DNA of 20,345 nucleotides from UMGS973 sp963609975 (GTDB taxonomy: Bacteria; Bacillota; Clostridia; Peptostreptococcales; Anaerovoracaceae). The DNA is taken from NCBI GenBank assembly GCA_963609975.1, contig CAVDMD010000031.1, positions 1-20,345 of the forward strand, written 5' to 3'. The first letter of the stretch is position 1; each line of letters opens with the position of its first letter. The notes under the pieces were generated by a model. The model had not been told where the DNA came from. It worked only from the letters and a program-made list of their open reading frames with translations, and did no database searches. This document shows positions 7,442-14,485 of this stretch, one piece after another. A program made the translations under genes and the position numbers.

Positions 7442-7458
7442 TACTTAGGGGTATACTT

Positions 7459-8430
7459 ATGACTAAGCCAAAAAAGAGAAACAGATTTATTTATTTATAT
7501 ATACTCATAGTTCTTGTTCTGTGCTTTGTTATATATCTGCTTCCGAAGCTTTCGGACACAATGACCAAAACAGTAATTGCAGAGCATGGCACAATAGAGC
7601 TTTCGGACGAGGTGCAGTGCTATGCAGCCAGAACCGAGAAGGTATATACGGCAGGCAGCTCAGGGCAGACAGAATACCTCGTTGACGAAGGCGAAAAAGT
7701 CCGCAAGGGCACCAGAGTCCTGAGGATATCCGGCAGCGGCTCGGAGGAAACATCAGATAAATACTCATCTGTGCTTGAGAGGCTGGGCAAAGGCGCTAAG
7801 CAGTCCGACAGCTATATCACAGCCACCAACGGAGTAATCAGTTACTATATAGACGGATATGAGAGTGCATTCACCTACAAAAAAATCAAAAAAATGACCC
7901 TTGATCAGGTTAAGGACATACAAAACGACTATATGAATCTGTCCCGCAAATCAGTCCTCAAAGGAGAGCCGGTATACAAAATCTACAAAAACGAGAAATG
8001 GTACATGGTTTTCTGGATAGACGAGGCATCCGCAGCCGACTACAAAGAAGGCAGTTCGGTTACGGTCAGACTCAAAGACGGCGAGATAGAAGCAGAGATA
8101 GACAGTGTGACGCAGCAGGAGGACAAATTCAGAATAATCCTTGCAAGCAACAGATATTACAAATCCCTTGCGTCTCTCAGAACAGAGACAGTGACCGTCA
8201 TAACTCACACGTGTTCAGGTATTGTTGTGCAAAACACCTGTATCACCGAAGAAGACGGACAGAAGGGCGTATATGTCAAAAATACCGCAGGGGAATATGT
8301 ATTCAAACCGGTGCAGATACTTCTGCAGAGCCAAAAAGAATCAGTTCTGACGGCAGATCAGTACTATGACAGCGACGGCAATGCAGTATCGACTATAGCA
8401 ATTTATGATGAGGTGCTGAGAAATCCATAA
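7459..8430 (+). CDS. HlyD/membrane-fusion-like single-pass envelope protein
   Basis: 323-residue protein with a basic N-terminus (TKPKKRNR), one membrane segment at about residues 10-29 (IYLYILIVLVLCFVIYLLPK) and a long extracytoplasmic part. Residues 50-90 resemble a split biotinyl-lipoyl or barrel-sandwich domain (EYLVDEGEKVRKGTRVLRI), the hallmark of HlyD-type adaptor proteins; the C-terminal GVYVKNTAGEYVFKPVQI is also adaptor-like. No partner transporter is nearby. Such proteins are, as I recall, found next to ylmE-sepF in several clostridia, which hints at an envelope or division role rather than classical efflux. The ATG at 7459 has AGGGG (7447-7451) upstream. Function is uncertain. Confidence 0.75.
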   Translation: MTKPKKRNRFIYLYILIVLVLCFVIYLLPKLSDTMTKTVIAEHGTIELSDEVQCYAARTEKVYTAGSSGQTEYLVDEGEKVRKGTRVLRISGSGSEETSDKYSSVLERLGKGAKQSDSYITATNGVISYYIDGYESAFTYKKIKKMTLDQVKDIQNDYMNLSRKSVLKGEPVYKIYKNEKWYMVFWIDEASAADYKEGSSVTVRLKDGEIEAEIDSVTQQEDKFRIILASNRYYKSLASLRTETVTVITHTCSGIVVQNTCITEEDGQKGVYVKNTAGEYVFKPVQILLQSQKESVLTADQYYDSDGNAVSTIAIYDEVLRNP

Positions 8431-8451
8431 TACGAAAGGAAGTGCGTTTAA

Positions 8452-9156
8452 GTGGGAAGCATCAGAGAAAATATAGACGCTGTTAACAGAATCAAGGGAC
8501 AGGCAGCGGCAAAATCGGGCAGAGAGCCGGAGGAAGTGCTGCTTTGCGCGGTTACCAAAACGCGGACCGCAGAGGAAATCAACGAGGCCATAGATGCGGG
8601 CATTACAGATATAGGCGAAAACAAAGTCCAGGAGATAATGGACAAGTTTGACAGCGTCAAGCCTGTCAGATGGCACATGATAGGGCATCTTCAGACCAAT
8701 AAGGTTAAATATATAATTGATAAGGTTTCAATGATTCATTCTGTTGATTCACTGCATCTGGCGCAGGAAATCAACAGACGCGCTGCGCAGCACGATATTG
8801 CCATGGACATACTTATCCAGGTAAACTCCGCGCAGGAGGAGAGCAAATTCGGCATTGCGACAGACGAAACAGAGGGAATGATAAGGGATATACTTGACAA
8901 ATGCCCTAATCTGAGAATCAGAGGACTTATGTGCATTGCACCGTTTGCGGCAGACCCTGAAGATGTGAGAGTTTATTTTGCTCAGGTCAAAAAACTGTAT
9001 GACGAATACGGTAATATAGAGCACAAAAACCTCGATTTTAAATATTTATCAATGGGAATGTCCCATGATTACGAAGTTGCAATTTCAGAAGGTTCCAACC
9101 TCATCAGAGTGGGAACCGCGATATTTGGAGAAAGAGACTACAGCAAAAAATTATAG
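8452..9156 (+). CDS. ylmE: YggS-family pyridoxal phosphate homeostasis protein
   Basis: 234-residue PLP-binding protein of the alanine-racemase-like fold III family (YggS/YlmE/PLPBP). It has no known catalytic activity and keeps free PLP levels balanced. The PLP lysine is K36 in LCAVTKTRTA; IGENKVQE, WHMIGHLQTNKVK and the C-terminal LSMGMSHDYEVAISEGSNLIR and VGTAIFGER signatures are all present. The start is GTG at 8452, preceded by AAAGGAAG (8435-8442). Placement directly before sepF is standard in Gram-positive bacteria. The stop is 13 nt before sepF, whose ribosome binding site overlaps the end of this gene. Confidence 0.95.
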   Translation: MGSIRENIDAVNRIKGQAAAKSGREPEEVLLCAVTKTRTAEEINEAIDAGITDIGENKVQEIMDKFDSVKPVRWHMIGHLQTNKVKYIIDKVSMIHSVDSLHLAQEINRRAAQHDIAMDILIQVNSAQEESKFGIATDETEGMIRDILDKCPNLRIRGLMCIAPFAADPEDVRVYFAQVKKLYDEYGNIEHKNLDFKYLSMGMSHDYEVAISEGSNLIRVGTAIFGERDYSKKL

Positions 9157-9169
9157 GAGGACAGTAAGT

Positions 9170-9652
9170 ATGGGTTTTGTAGACAAGTTTAAGGATCTTG
9201 TAGGTATTGAGGATTTTGATGAAGAGGAAATCACAGAAGAAGAAATCAGGGAAGCGCAGAGCAGAATGGAAAAAAGAGAAGCTCAGCCCCGTACATCTTT
9301 TGAGCCTCGCAGAAGCGAAATAAAAGAAAGCAAGGTGGTTAATATGCAAAAAGGAACTACTGTAAACACACATCCGTTCAAAATGGTTGTTTTAGAGCCA
9401 AAGGGATTTGAAGAAGCGCCTAAGCTTGTTGATAATCTCAAAAGCAGGAAGCCCGTTATAGTTAATCTGGAGAGACTTGAATCAGACACAGCCAGAAAAA
9501 TCTTTGACTTTTTAAGCGGAGCGACATATGCGCTCAACGGCAATGTCCAGAAAGTCGCAAACAACATATTTGTATTCGCACCTGAAAACGTTGACATCAA
9601 TTCAAGCGTGGATCACAAAGGCTTTGAATTCAGCAGCCAGATGAAAAGATAA
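9170..9652 (+). CDS. sepF: Cell division protein SepF
   Basis: 160-residue FtsZ-membrane linker. The N-terminal MGFVDKFKDLVGI forms the membrane-binding amphipathic helix. An acidic, low-complexity linker follows, then the SepF core from about residue 70 (FKMVVLEPKGFEEAPKLVD, RKPVIVNLERLESDTARKIFDFLSGATYALNG). SepF polymerises into rings that bundle FtsZ and anchors the Z ring with or instead of FtsA. The ATG at 9170 is chosen for its AGGAGG (9155-9160) and the correct amphipathic start; an in-frame ATG at 9065 inside ylmE would spoil the helix. Confidence 0.97.
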   Translation: MGFVDKFKDLVGIEDFDEEEITEEEIREAQSRMEKREAQPRTSFEPRRSEIKESKVVNMQKGTTVNTHPFKMVVLEPKGFEEAPKLVDNLKSRKPVIVNLERLESDTARKIFDFLSGATYALNGNVQKVANNIFVFAPENVDINSSVDHKGFEFSSQMKR

Positions 9653-9661
9653 GGAGCGATA

Positions 9662-9940
9662 ATGGTATTACTCGGCAAAGCGATAGAAATTGTTTCTAAT
9701 GTTCTGTTCGGACTTCTGGTTGTAAGAGCGCTCTGCTCGTGGCTTATGGGTGGCAGCAGACCGTGGGTTCAGACCGTATACAGAATATCTGCAGGTCTTA
9801 CTGAGTTTCTTGTGGCACCCTGCAGAAAACTGACATCGAAATTCAGCGGCGGTATGTTTGACTGGTCACTGCTTCTTGCGTGTCTTGTTATTATGCTCGC
9901 AAGAGATATACTGCTGAGAATTGTGATGATGCTGTCATAA
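9662..9940 (+). CDS. YggT-family membrane protein (YlmG)
   Basis: 92-residue integral membrane protein with two hydrophobic segments (about 9-28 and 68-90). Between them is the family signature RALCSWL followed by LTEFLVAPCRKL, equivalent to the usual EPxLxPxR. Homologues (YggT, YlmG, chloroplast CCB3) sit in division gene clusters and have been linked to osmotic tolerance and nucleoid or membrane organisation. The ribosome binding site AAGGAG (9651-9656) overlaps the sepF stop. ylmH, which usually follows in Bacillus, is absent. Confidence 0.88.
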   Translation: MVLLGKAIEIVSNVLFGLLVVRALCSWLMGGSRPWVQTVYRISAGLTEFLVAPCRKLTSKFSGGMFDWSLLLACLVIMLARDILLRIVMMLS

Positions 9941-9955
9941 CAGAAAGGATACAAA

Positions 9956-10525
9956 ATGATTACACCTGTTGACATAGAACAAAAAGAATTTACAAGAGGA
10001 GTCAGAGGATACAGGGAAGAAGAAGTGGATACGTTTCTCAACCTTATAATTCTCGAAATGGAAAACCTCATCAGAACAAACAAAGAACTCTCCGACGAAA
10101 ACAGCAAACTCAAAGAAGAGCTTGCCACCAGCAAAACTACGGAGAGTGAGGTTTTAGACACCCTCGAAACAGCCAAAAGGCTCATGAACGAAATATCGGC
10201 AAGCGCCGAAAAGCGTGCTGAGGTGCTTCTCAAAAACGCAGAGCTTGATGCGGAGCTTATCAAGCGTGAAGCGAGAGAAACCTCCGAAAGATTTATGGAC
10301 GAAAGCAGGAGCATACGTACCAGAGTTTCATCTCTCAGAGAGAAATACAAAAACCTTCTTGAAGCAGAGCTTGAAAGATTTGATATGCTGAGTACAGATA
10401 TTTTTACAGAAGCGGACGAAATAGTCAGAAGTCTGCCCGAAGAAAACCGGACTGTCAAAGCGGGAGGAGAAGCTGATTCTGCAGACAGGGCTGACAAATC
10501 CAAAACTATGATTAACATTAGATAA
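9956..10525 (+). CDS. divIVA: DivIVA-domain polar/septal scaffold protein
   Basis: 189-residue coiled-coil protein with the DivIVA N-terminal domain: ITPVDIEQKEFTRGVRGY then EEEVDTFL (about residues 2-29). This segment binds negatively curved membrane at poles and septa. Residues about 30-150 are heptad-rich helix, and the tail is acidic and probably disordered. DivIVA recruits division-site, chromosome-anchoring or sporulation partners. It follows yggT by 15 nt. In Bacillus ileS follows; here lspA comes instead. The stop codon overlaps the start of the purine-rich stretch upstream of lspA. Confidence 0.95.
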   Translation: MITPVDIEQKEFTRGVRGYREEEVDTFLNLIILEMENLIRTNKELSDENSKLKEELATSKTTESEVLDTLETAKRLMNEISASAEKRAEVLLKNAELDAELIKREARETSERFMDESRSIRTRVSSLREKYKNLLEAELERFDMLSTDIFTEADEIVRSLPEENRTVKAGGEADSADRADKSKTMINIR

Positions 10526-10549
10526 GAGGAGCAGGGGCGATTTTGCCCC
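10525..10549 (+). promoter_or_regulatory. Ribosome binding site plus hairpin upstream of lspA
   Basis: A purine-rich AGAGGAG (10525-10531) is the only Shine-Dalgarno-like sequence before lspA but lies 27 nt from the ATG. Between them GGGGC (10534-10538) and GCCCC (10545-10549) form a 5-bp hairpin with loop GATTTT. If folded, the hairpin would shorten the effective spacing to about 11 nt. An in-frame stop at 10523-10525 with no alternative ATG, GTG or TTG in between fixes the start at 10559. Confidence 0.45.
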
Positions 10550-10558
10550 GTATTTTCT

Positions 10559-11032
10559 ATGTATTTGATTTTAATAACTGCAGGAATCGTTGCTCTCGAT
10601 CAGCTTGTCAAGCATATAGTGGCAGGTTCTATGGCGCTGGGTCAGACGATTCCGGTAATAAACAGTTTTTTTCATATAACCTATATACACAACGACGGTG
10701 CGGCTTTTGGCATTATGGCAGGCAAGGCGGCGTTTCTGATAGGGCTTCCGGCTGTAATGATGGCTGCAGGGATAGCTGTTCTTATTCTTTTCAGAAACAG
10801 ACTGGAGCCGATTGCGCTCATCGCCATAGCTCTGATTACGGGCGGCGGTGCAGGCAACCTGATTGACCGCAGCGTTTACGGATATGTTATAGATTTTATT
10901 GACTTCAGAATATGGAACCCCATATTCAACATAGCGGATATAGCTGTATGCACAGGCTGCGGCCTGCTTATACTCTATCTGCTTGTTATAGACGGCAGGA
11001 AAAATGGAAAATCTGATAAAAATAACAGTTGA
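10559..11032 (+). CDS. lspA: Lipoprotein signal peptidase (signal peptidase II)
   Basis: 157-residue membrane aspartyl protease that removes signal peptides from diacylglyceryl-modified prolipoproteins. Four hydrophobic segments are seen. Conserved blocks: IVALDQLVKHIV near the N-terminus, HNDGAAFGI, GGGAGNLIDRSVYGYVIDFID and FNIADIAV. By comparison with the structurally characterised enzyme the catalytic aspartates should be D112 and D127; D103 in NLIDR is also conserved. The last 29 nt overlap rluD, so the two are translationally coupled, matching the lspA-ylyB pair in Bacillus. Its start has an unusually distant ribosome binding site. Confidence 0.96.
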   Translation: MYLILITAGIVALDQLVKHIVAGSMALGQTIPVINSFFHITYIHNDGAAFGIMAGKAAFLIGLPAVMMAAGIAVLILFRNRLEPIALIAIALITGGGAGNLIDRSVYGYVIDFIDFRIWNPIFNIADIAVCTGCGLLILYLLVIDGRKNGKSDKNNS

Positions 11033-11930
11033 AGACGATGTTAAGGGCAGCAGAATCGATGCTGCTCTTGCCGGCAGTGTGCAAAACCTTTCAAGAAGCG
11101 CCATTCAAAAACTCATAGAGAAAGGCAGCGTCAGCCTGAACGGACAGGTATGCACAGAAAAAAAACAGAAGGTAGATGCCGGAGACTCCATAGAAGTGCT
11201 GGTGCCGGAGCCAAAAGAGCTTGATGTGACAGCCGAAAACATACCTCTTGACATCGTGTACGAGGATGATGACGTGCTTGTTGTAAACAAGCCAAAAGGC
11301 ATGGTGGTTCACCCGGCTGCAGGCAACTATACGGGCACGCTTGTCAATGCCGTAATGTATCACTGCAGAGGGAGGCTTTCCTCCATCAACGGAGTTATAA
11401 GGCCGGGGATTGTTCACAGAATAGACAAGGATACCAGCGGCCTGCTTATGATAGCCAAAACCGACGAGGCTCACAAAAGCCTGGCGGCACAGCTCGAAAA
11501 ACATACAATCAGAAGATCATATCAGGCAATAGTATATAACAATTTTACAGAGGATGAAGGCACGATTGACGCCCCGATAGGCAGAGATCCGTCAAACCGA
11601 CTCAGACAGGCTGTCACATACAGCAATTCCAAAGAAGCATATACGACCTACAGAGTGCTCGAAAGATTCGGCAGATTCACCCTTATAGAGGCGGTGCTCA
11701 AAACAGGCAGGACACATCAGATAAGAGTGCATATGGCATATATAAAACATCCGCTTCTTGGCGATACTGTATACGGTCCCTCAAAACCGCTTTACGGCGC
11801 GAAAGGTCAGATGCTTCATGCCAAAACGCTGGGATTTGTTCATCCGTCAACAGGAGAATATATGGAATTTGACAGTGAGCTTCCCGAAGAATTCAGAGCA
11901 ATACTCGAAAAACTGAGGAGGGACAGGTAA
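11004..11930 (+). CDS. RluA/RluD-family rRNA pseudouridine synthase
   Basis: 308-residue pseudouridine synthase, the YlyB/RluD type encoded with lspA. Residues about 15-65 form an S4 RNA-binding domain (SRSAIQKLIEKGSVSLNGQ). The catalytic motif HRIDKDTSGLLMIAKT has the nucleophile D141; KTGRTHQIRVHMAYI and the HPLLGDTVYG block follow. Likely substrate is 23S rRNA, but the exact uridines cannot be deduced. It begins 29 nt inside lspA with AGGA close to the ATG. An alternative start could exist slightly downstream, but the opening IKITVEDDVKGSRID fits the family. Confidence 0.94.
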   Translation: MENLIKITVEDDVKGSRIDAALAGSVQNLSRSAIQKLIEKGSVSLNGQVCTEKKQKVDAGDSIEVLVPEPKELDVTAENIPLDIVYEDDDVLVVNKPKGMVVHPAAGNYTGTLVNAVMYHCRGRLSSINGVIRPGIVHRIDKDTSGLLMIAKTDEAHKSLAAQLEKHTIRRSYQAIVYNNFTEDEGTIDAPIGRDPSNRLRQAVTYSNSKEAYTTYRVLERFGRFTLIEAVLKTGRTHQIRVHMAYIKHPLLGDTVYGPSKPLYGAKGQMLHAKTLGFVHPSTGEYMEFDSELPEEFRAILEKLRRDR

Positions 11931-11931
11931 T

Positions 11932-12555
11932 ATGGGCAAAAAAACATTCAAAGGCGGAGCCATGCTGAATCCTGTTCCGGCCGTAATGGTAAGCTGCGGC
12001 AGCAGTAAGCCGAATATCATTACAATAGCATGGACGGGGATAGTGAACTCAAACCCGCCGATGACATATATATCGGTCAGAAAAGAACGGTATTCACACG
12101 ATATAATTAAAGACACGGGAGAGTTTGTAATCAATCTGTGTACTGAGGAACTGGCATTTGCAACTGATTTCTGCGGTGTCAGATCGGGGCGTGACACAGA
12201 CAAATTTAAGGAAATGAAGCTGACTCCTGAGAAATCAGAAATTGTCGGCTGTCCGATGATTAAAGAATCACCGGTTAATATAGAATGTCGCGTGCGCGAG
12301 ATAACAGAGCTTGGCAGTCACGATATGTTTATTGCGGACATTCTCAAAGTCCATGTTGACGAGCAGTATATAGATGGTTCAGACCGCATCAGGCTGGATA
12401 AGGCTTCGCTTGTGGCATACAATCATGGAGAATACTTCGGACTCAGGCGCCAGCCGCTGGGCAGATTCGGTTTTTCTGTGATGAAGCCAAAGACGCGCAA
12501 GCGTATCAACAGAGAAAAACAAGGGGGAAAACGCCGAACCGGTATCAAAAAGTGA
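11932..12555 (+). CDS. Flavin reductase-like (DIM6/NTAB) FMN-binding protein
   Basis: 207-residue protein of the flavin reductase-like domain superfamily. The N-terminal strand and loop LNPVPAVMVSCGSSKPNIITIAWTG, the NSNPPMTYISVRKERYSHDII stretch and GEFVINLC are typical FMN-binding elements. A split domain ends near residue 170 (HGEYFGLR). The last 30 residues form a very basic tail (MKPKTRKRINREKQGGKRR) not needed for flavin binding. The enzyme may be an NAD(P)H:FMN oxidoreductase or an electron-transfer flavoprotein; the substrate is unknown. GAGGAGG (11915-11921) precedes the ATG, and rluD ends 1 nt before, so it belongs to the same operon. No clear terminator follows. Confidence 0.85.
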   Translation: MGKKTFKGGAMLNPVPAVMVSCGSSKPNIITIAWTGIVNSNPPMTYISVRKERYSHDIIKDTGEFVINLCTEELAFATDFCGVRSGRDTDKFKEMKLTPEKSEIVGCPMIKESPVNIECRVREITELGSHDMFIADILKVHVDEQYIDGSDRIRLDKASLVAYNHGEYFGLRRQPLGRFGFSVMKPKTRKRINREKQGGKRRTGIKK

Positions 12556-12647
12556 CATAGATTTTTACAGTAAGCAAAGCCAACCCGAACGATATTTTTC
12601 ACATATCCGTTTTCCCATAAAATTAATAAAGTAAAGGACGGAAGCTC

Positions 12648-12752
12648 TTAAAAAGTATCTTTTAAATAATGGGCGCAGCTGTCGCAGAGGTATTCGCCCT
12701 TAAAAGCGATTTCCCCGTAGGGTGCGCCACAGATACAGCATATTTTTTTCAT
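12648..12752 (-). CDS. 34-residue zinc-ribbon-like protein, possibly Gin/CsfB-like
   Basis: Small antisense gene in the gap between two + strand operons. The product MKKICCICGAPYGEIAFKGE continues YLCDSCAHYLKDTF. It has two CxxC pairs (C5 or C6 to C8, and C23-C26) 14-17 residues apart, a classic zinc knuckle. The ATG at 12752 (complement) has a perfect AAGGAG 7 nt upstream, a strong sign of translation. A longer in-frame reading from 12848 lacks a ribosome binding site. The C-x2-C...G-x-I-x-x-x-G-x-x-x-C-x2-C pattern recalls the sigma-G inhibitor Gin (CsfB), but the protein is only about half its length. Zinc binding is likely; the role is unknown. Confidence 0.6.
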   Translation of the reverse strand: MKKICCICGAPYGEIAFKGEYLCDSCAHYLKDTF

Positions 12753-12801
12753 TTTTTTCTCCTTAAAAGAATTTACCGGTTCAGCGATAAACCTAAAATA
12801 A

Positions 12802-12854
12802 TACATTATCAGAGACCGTTCAATAGTAGCGGAGGCAAACGGTCCCATAATGTA
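12802..12854. other. Interrupted palindrome between the small zinc gene and the hydrolase
   Basis: TACATTAT (12802-12809) pairs perfectly with ATAATGTA (12847-12854), and GACCGTT (12814-12820) pairs perfectly with AACGGTC (12838-12844). They are separated by a 4/2-nt internal loop and close a 17-nt apical loop, 15 bp in total. It lies 45 nt before the hydrolase start (+) and 50 nt before the zinc-ribbon start (-), so it could be a leader RNA structure for either gene or a shared operator. The rest of the 343-nt gap 12556-12898 shows only the small gene; no convincing promoter or terminator was found. Confidence 0.5.
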
Positions 12855-12898
12855 ATAACTCGGACTTTTACTGTCATTAAATGAAAGGAGCTTGATTT

Positions 12899-13750
12899 AT
12901 GCACAGAGAAATAAGTATAAAATCCTCGAAGCAGGGTCTTAAAGCCTATGAGTTTTCCTGCAGCAGCCCGAAATATATAATGTGCTGCATACATGGCATA
13001 GGCGAGTATTTTCTGAGATACGAAAGAATGGCGTCCATACTCGAGGGCTACGGTATCAAAATGATAGGTATGGATCTGAGAGGTCACGGCGCCACAGAGG
13101 GCAAACAGGGTCACTGCGCGCCCAGAACAGAGGTGCTTTCGGATATAGACGGCCTGCTGGAATATGCAATGGAGAAATATCCGGGAATACCGATTGTGCT
13201 TTACGGCCACAGCATGGGAGGCAACATAGGTCTTGACTACAGATACAGAGGCAGACTCAATGCAGTACCTTCAGCCTATGTTATATCCGCACCGTGGATT
13301 AAGCTTGTAAGACCTGTGACGGGAGCTTTGTATCACATGGTAAACTTTATGTCAAAGCTGCTGCCCTCACTTACAATAGGCTCAGACATAGATGAAACCA
13401 TACTGGGAAATCCAAAGCTTGTGACCGGCTACAGCAATGACCCTATGACTCACAACAAAATAAGTCTGCAGACGGCTATAGAAGGCTTCTCAATCGGCAA
13501 TGCTCTCTATGACGGCACCTGGGAGCCAAAGGGCAAAGGCTGTGAAAAACCGCTGCTGCTGATGCATGGCGATGCAGACAGGATATGCGATGTGAACGGC
13601 TCACGAAAGCTTGCAGATAACGAAGGCGAAATATGCACATATATAGAATGGCCCGGCCTCTATCACGAGATTCATAACGGAGGACCCGAAAGTACAGGTG
13701 AAGAGGTAATAAACAAAACAGGTCAGTGGATAGCACAGACAGTGAAATAA
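12899..13750 (+). CDS. Alpha/beta hydrolase, lysophospholipase/monoacylglycerol lipase type
   Basis: 283-residue serine hydrolase of the Hydrolase_4 (PldB-like) family. The oxyanion-region HGIGEY is at residues 32-37, followed by MDLRGHGATEGKQG. The nucleophile elbow GHSMGG places S105; the acid is D227 in HGDADRICD and the base H256 in LYHEIHNGG, so the triad is complete. Probable substrates are lysophospholipids or monoacylglycerols. No signal peptide is seen, so it is cytoplasmic. AAAGGAG (12884-12890) is 8 nt from the ATG. It is followed 12 nt later by a DUF308 membrane protein, probably in the same transcript. Confidence 0.93.
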   Translation: MHREISIKSSKQGLKAYEFSCSSPKYIMCCIHGIGEYFLRYERMASILEGYGIKMIGMDLRGHGATEGKQGHCAPRTEVLSDIDGLLEYAMEKYPGIPIVLYGHSMGGNIGLDYRYRGRLNAVPSAYVISAPWIKLVRPVTGALYHMVNFMSKLLPSLTIGSDIDETILGNPKLVTGYSNDPMTHNKISLQTAIEGFSIGNALYDGTWEPKGKGCEKPLLLMHGDADRICDVNGSRKLADNEGEICTYIEWPGLYHEIHNGGPESTGEEVINKTGQWIAQTVK

Positions 13751-13762
13751 AGAGGTATTACA

Positions 13763-14368
13763 ATGGAAAAGAAAAAAATATACGGAATCAAACGCGAAAT
13801 AATATTTATGGCAATAGCCCTGATAATTATGGGAGCTGTCTTTGTCATATTCCCTGCAGCCAGCGCAGTAACCATATGCTATATAATAGCCGCAGCACTG
13901 TGTGTATGGGGAATCACAAGACTTGCAGGCTATTTCAGAACCAGCAGAGTCAACATATTCGGCTCATACGGACTTGTGCAGGGAGCAGTGCTTATAGCCG
14001 GCGGCATATTCATATTCATAAAGCCGGAATTCCTTGCAGGCTTTATAGTTACAATCATAGGAATCATAATGCTTGCCGACGGCGTGCTCAAGATACAGTA
14101 TGCCGTTGACCTTCTCAGAATCAAAGGACAGGGCTGGTGGATCATACTCCTTACGGCAGTTATAATGGCGGCTGCAGGTATAGTTGTGCTGTTTAATCCT
14201 TTTGCAAGCGCAGTTGCGCTTATGACCTTTGCCGGCATATTCCTCATAGCAGACGGCATAGCGGATATAATCTCACTGCTTTATATTTCAAGAAAGATAA
14301 ACAGACTCAAAAAAGCCATGGAAGAAAAGGTAAGCGATATTATAGATGTTGACTTTGTAGAAAAATAA
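13763..14368 (+). CDS. DUF308/HdeD-family multi-pass membrane protein
   Basis: 201-residue integral membrane protein with about six hydrophobic helices in three repeated pairs between residues 10 and 175. Each pair includes a small-residue-rich turn such as IIAAALCVWGI, TIIGIIMLADGVLKI or FAGIFLIADGIADI, the repeat pattern of the HdeD/DUF308 family. E. coli HdeD is associated with acid stress; the function here is unknown. The C-terminus is a short charged tail. AGAGG (13751-13755) precedes the ATG by 7 nt. The gene ends just before the bidirectional terminator. Confidence 0.9.
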   Translation: MEKKKIYGIKREIIFMAIALIIMGAVFVIFPAASAVTICYIIAAALCVWGITRLAGYFRTSRVNIFGSYGLVQGAVLIAGGIFIFIKPEFLAGFIVTIIGIIMLADGVLKIQYAVDLLRIKGQGWWIILLTAVIMAAAGIVVLFNPFASAVALMTFAGIFLIADGIADIISLLYISRKINRLKKAMEEKVSDIIDVDFVEK

Positions 14369-14388
14369 AAATTTTGATAGCAGAATGT

Positions 14389-14419
14389 AAAAAGCGTGCC
14401 GGAGATTGACACGCTTTTT
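14389..14419. terminator. Bidirectional intrinsic terminator between convergent genes
   Basis: AAAAAGCGTG (14389-14398) and CACGCTTTTT (14410-14419) form a perfect 10-bp stem with an 11-nt loop. Because one arm is A-rich and the other T-rich, it reads as hairpin plus U-tract from both strands. It serves the DUF308 gene (+) and the crotonase gene (-), which converge here. Confidence 0.85.
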
Positions 14420-14485
14420 ATGCAGGAATTTAATTCCGGATATTTTCACTTTTTATCATTCGAGTTTTTGTTGTACCGAGAAACT

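Noticed and set aside
9769..10518. Minus-strand open frame of about 249 codons opposite yggT/divIVA
   Set aside because: Serine- and leucine-rich shadow of the DivIVA coiled coil with no ribosome binding site; divIVA is unambiguous.
12588..12612. Weak CG-ATAT hairpin followed by TTTT after the flavin reductase gene
   Set aside because: Arms are imperfect and A+T-rich; too weak to call a terminator.
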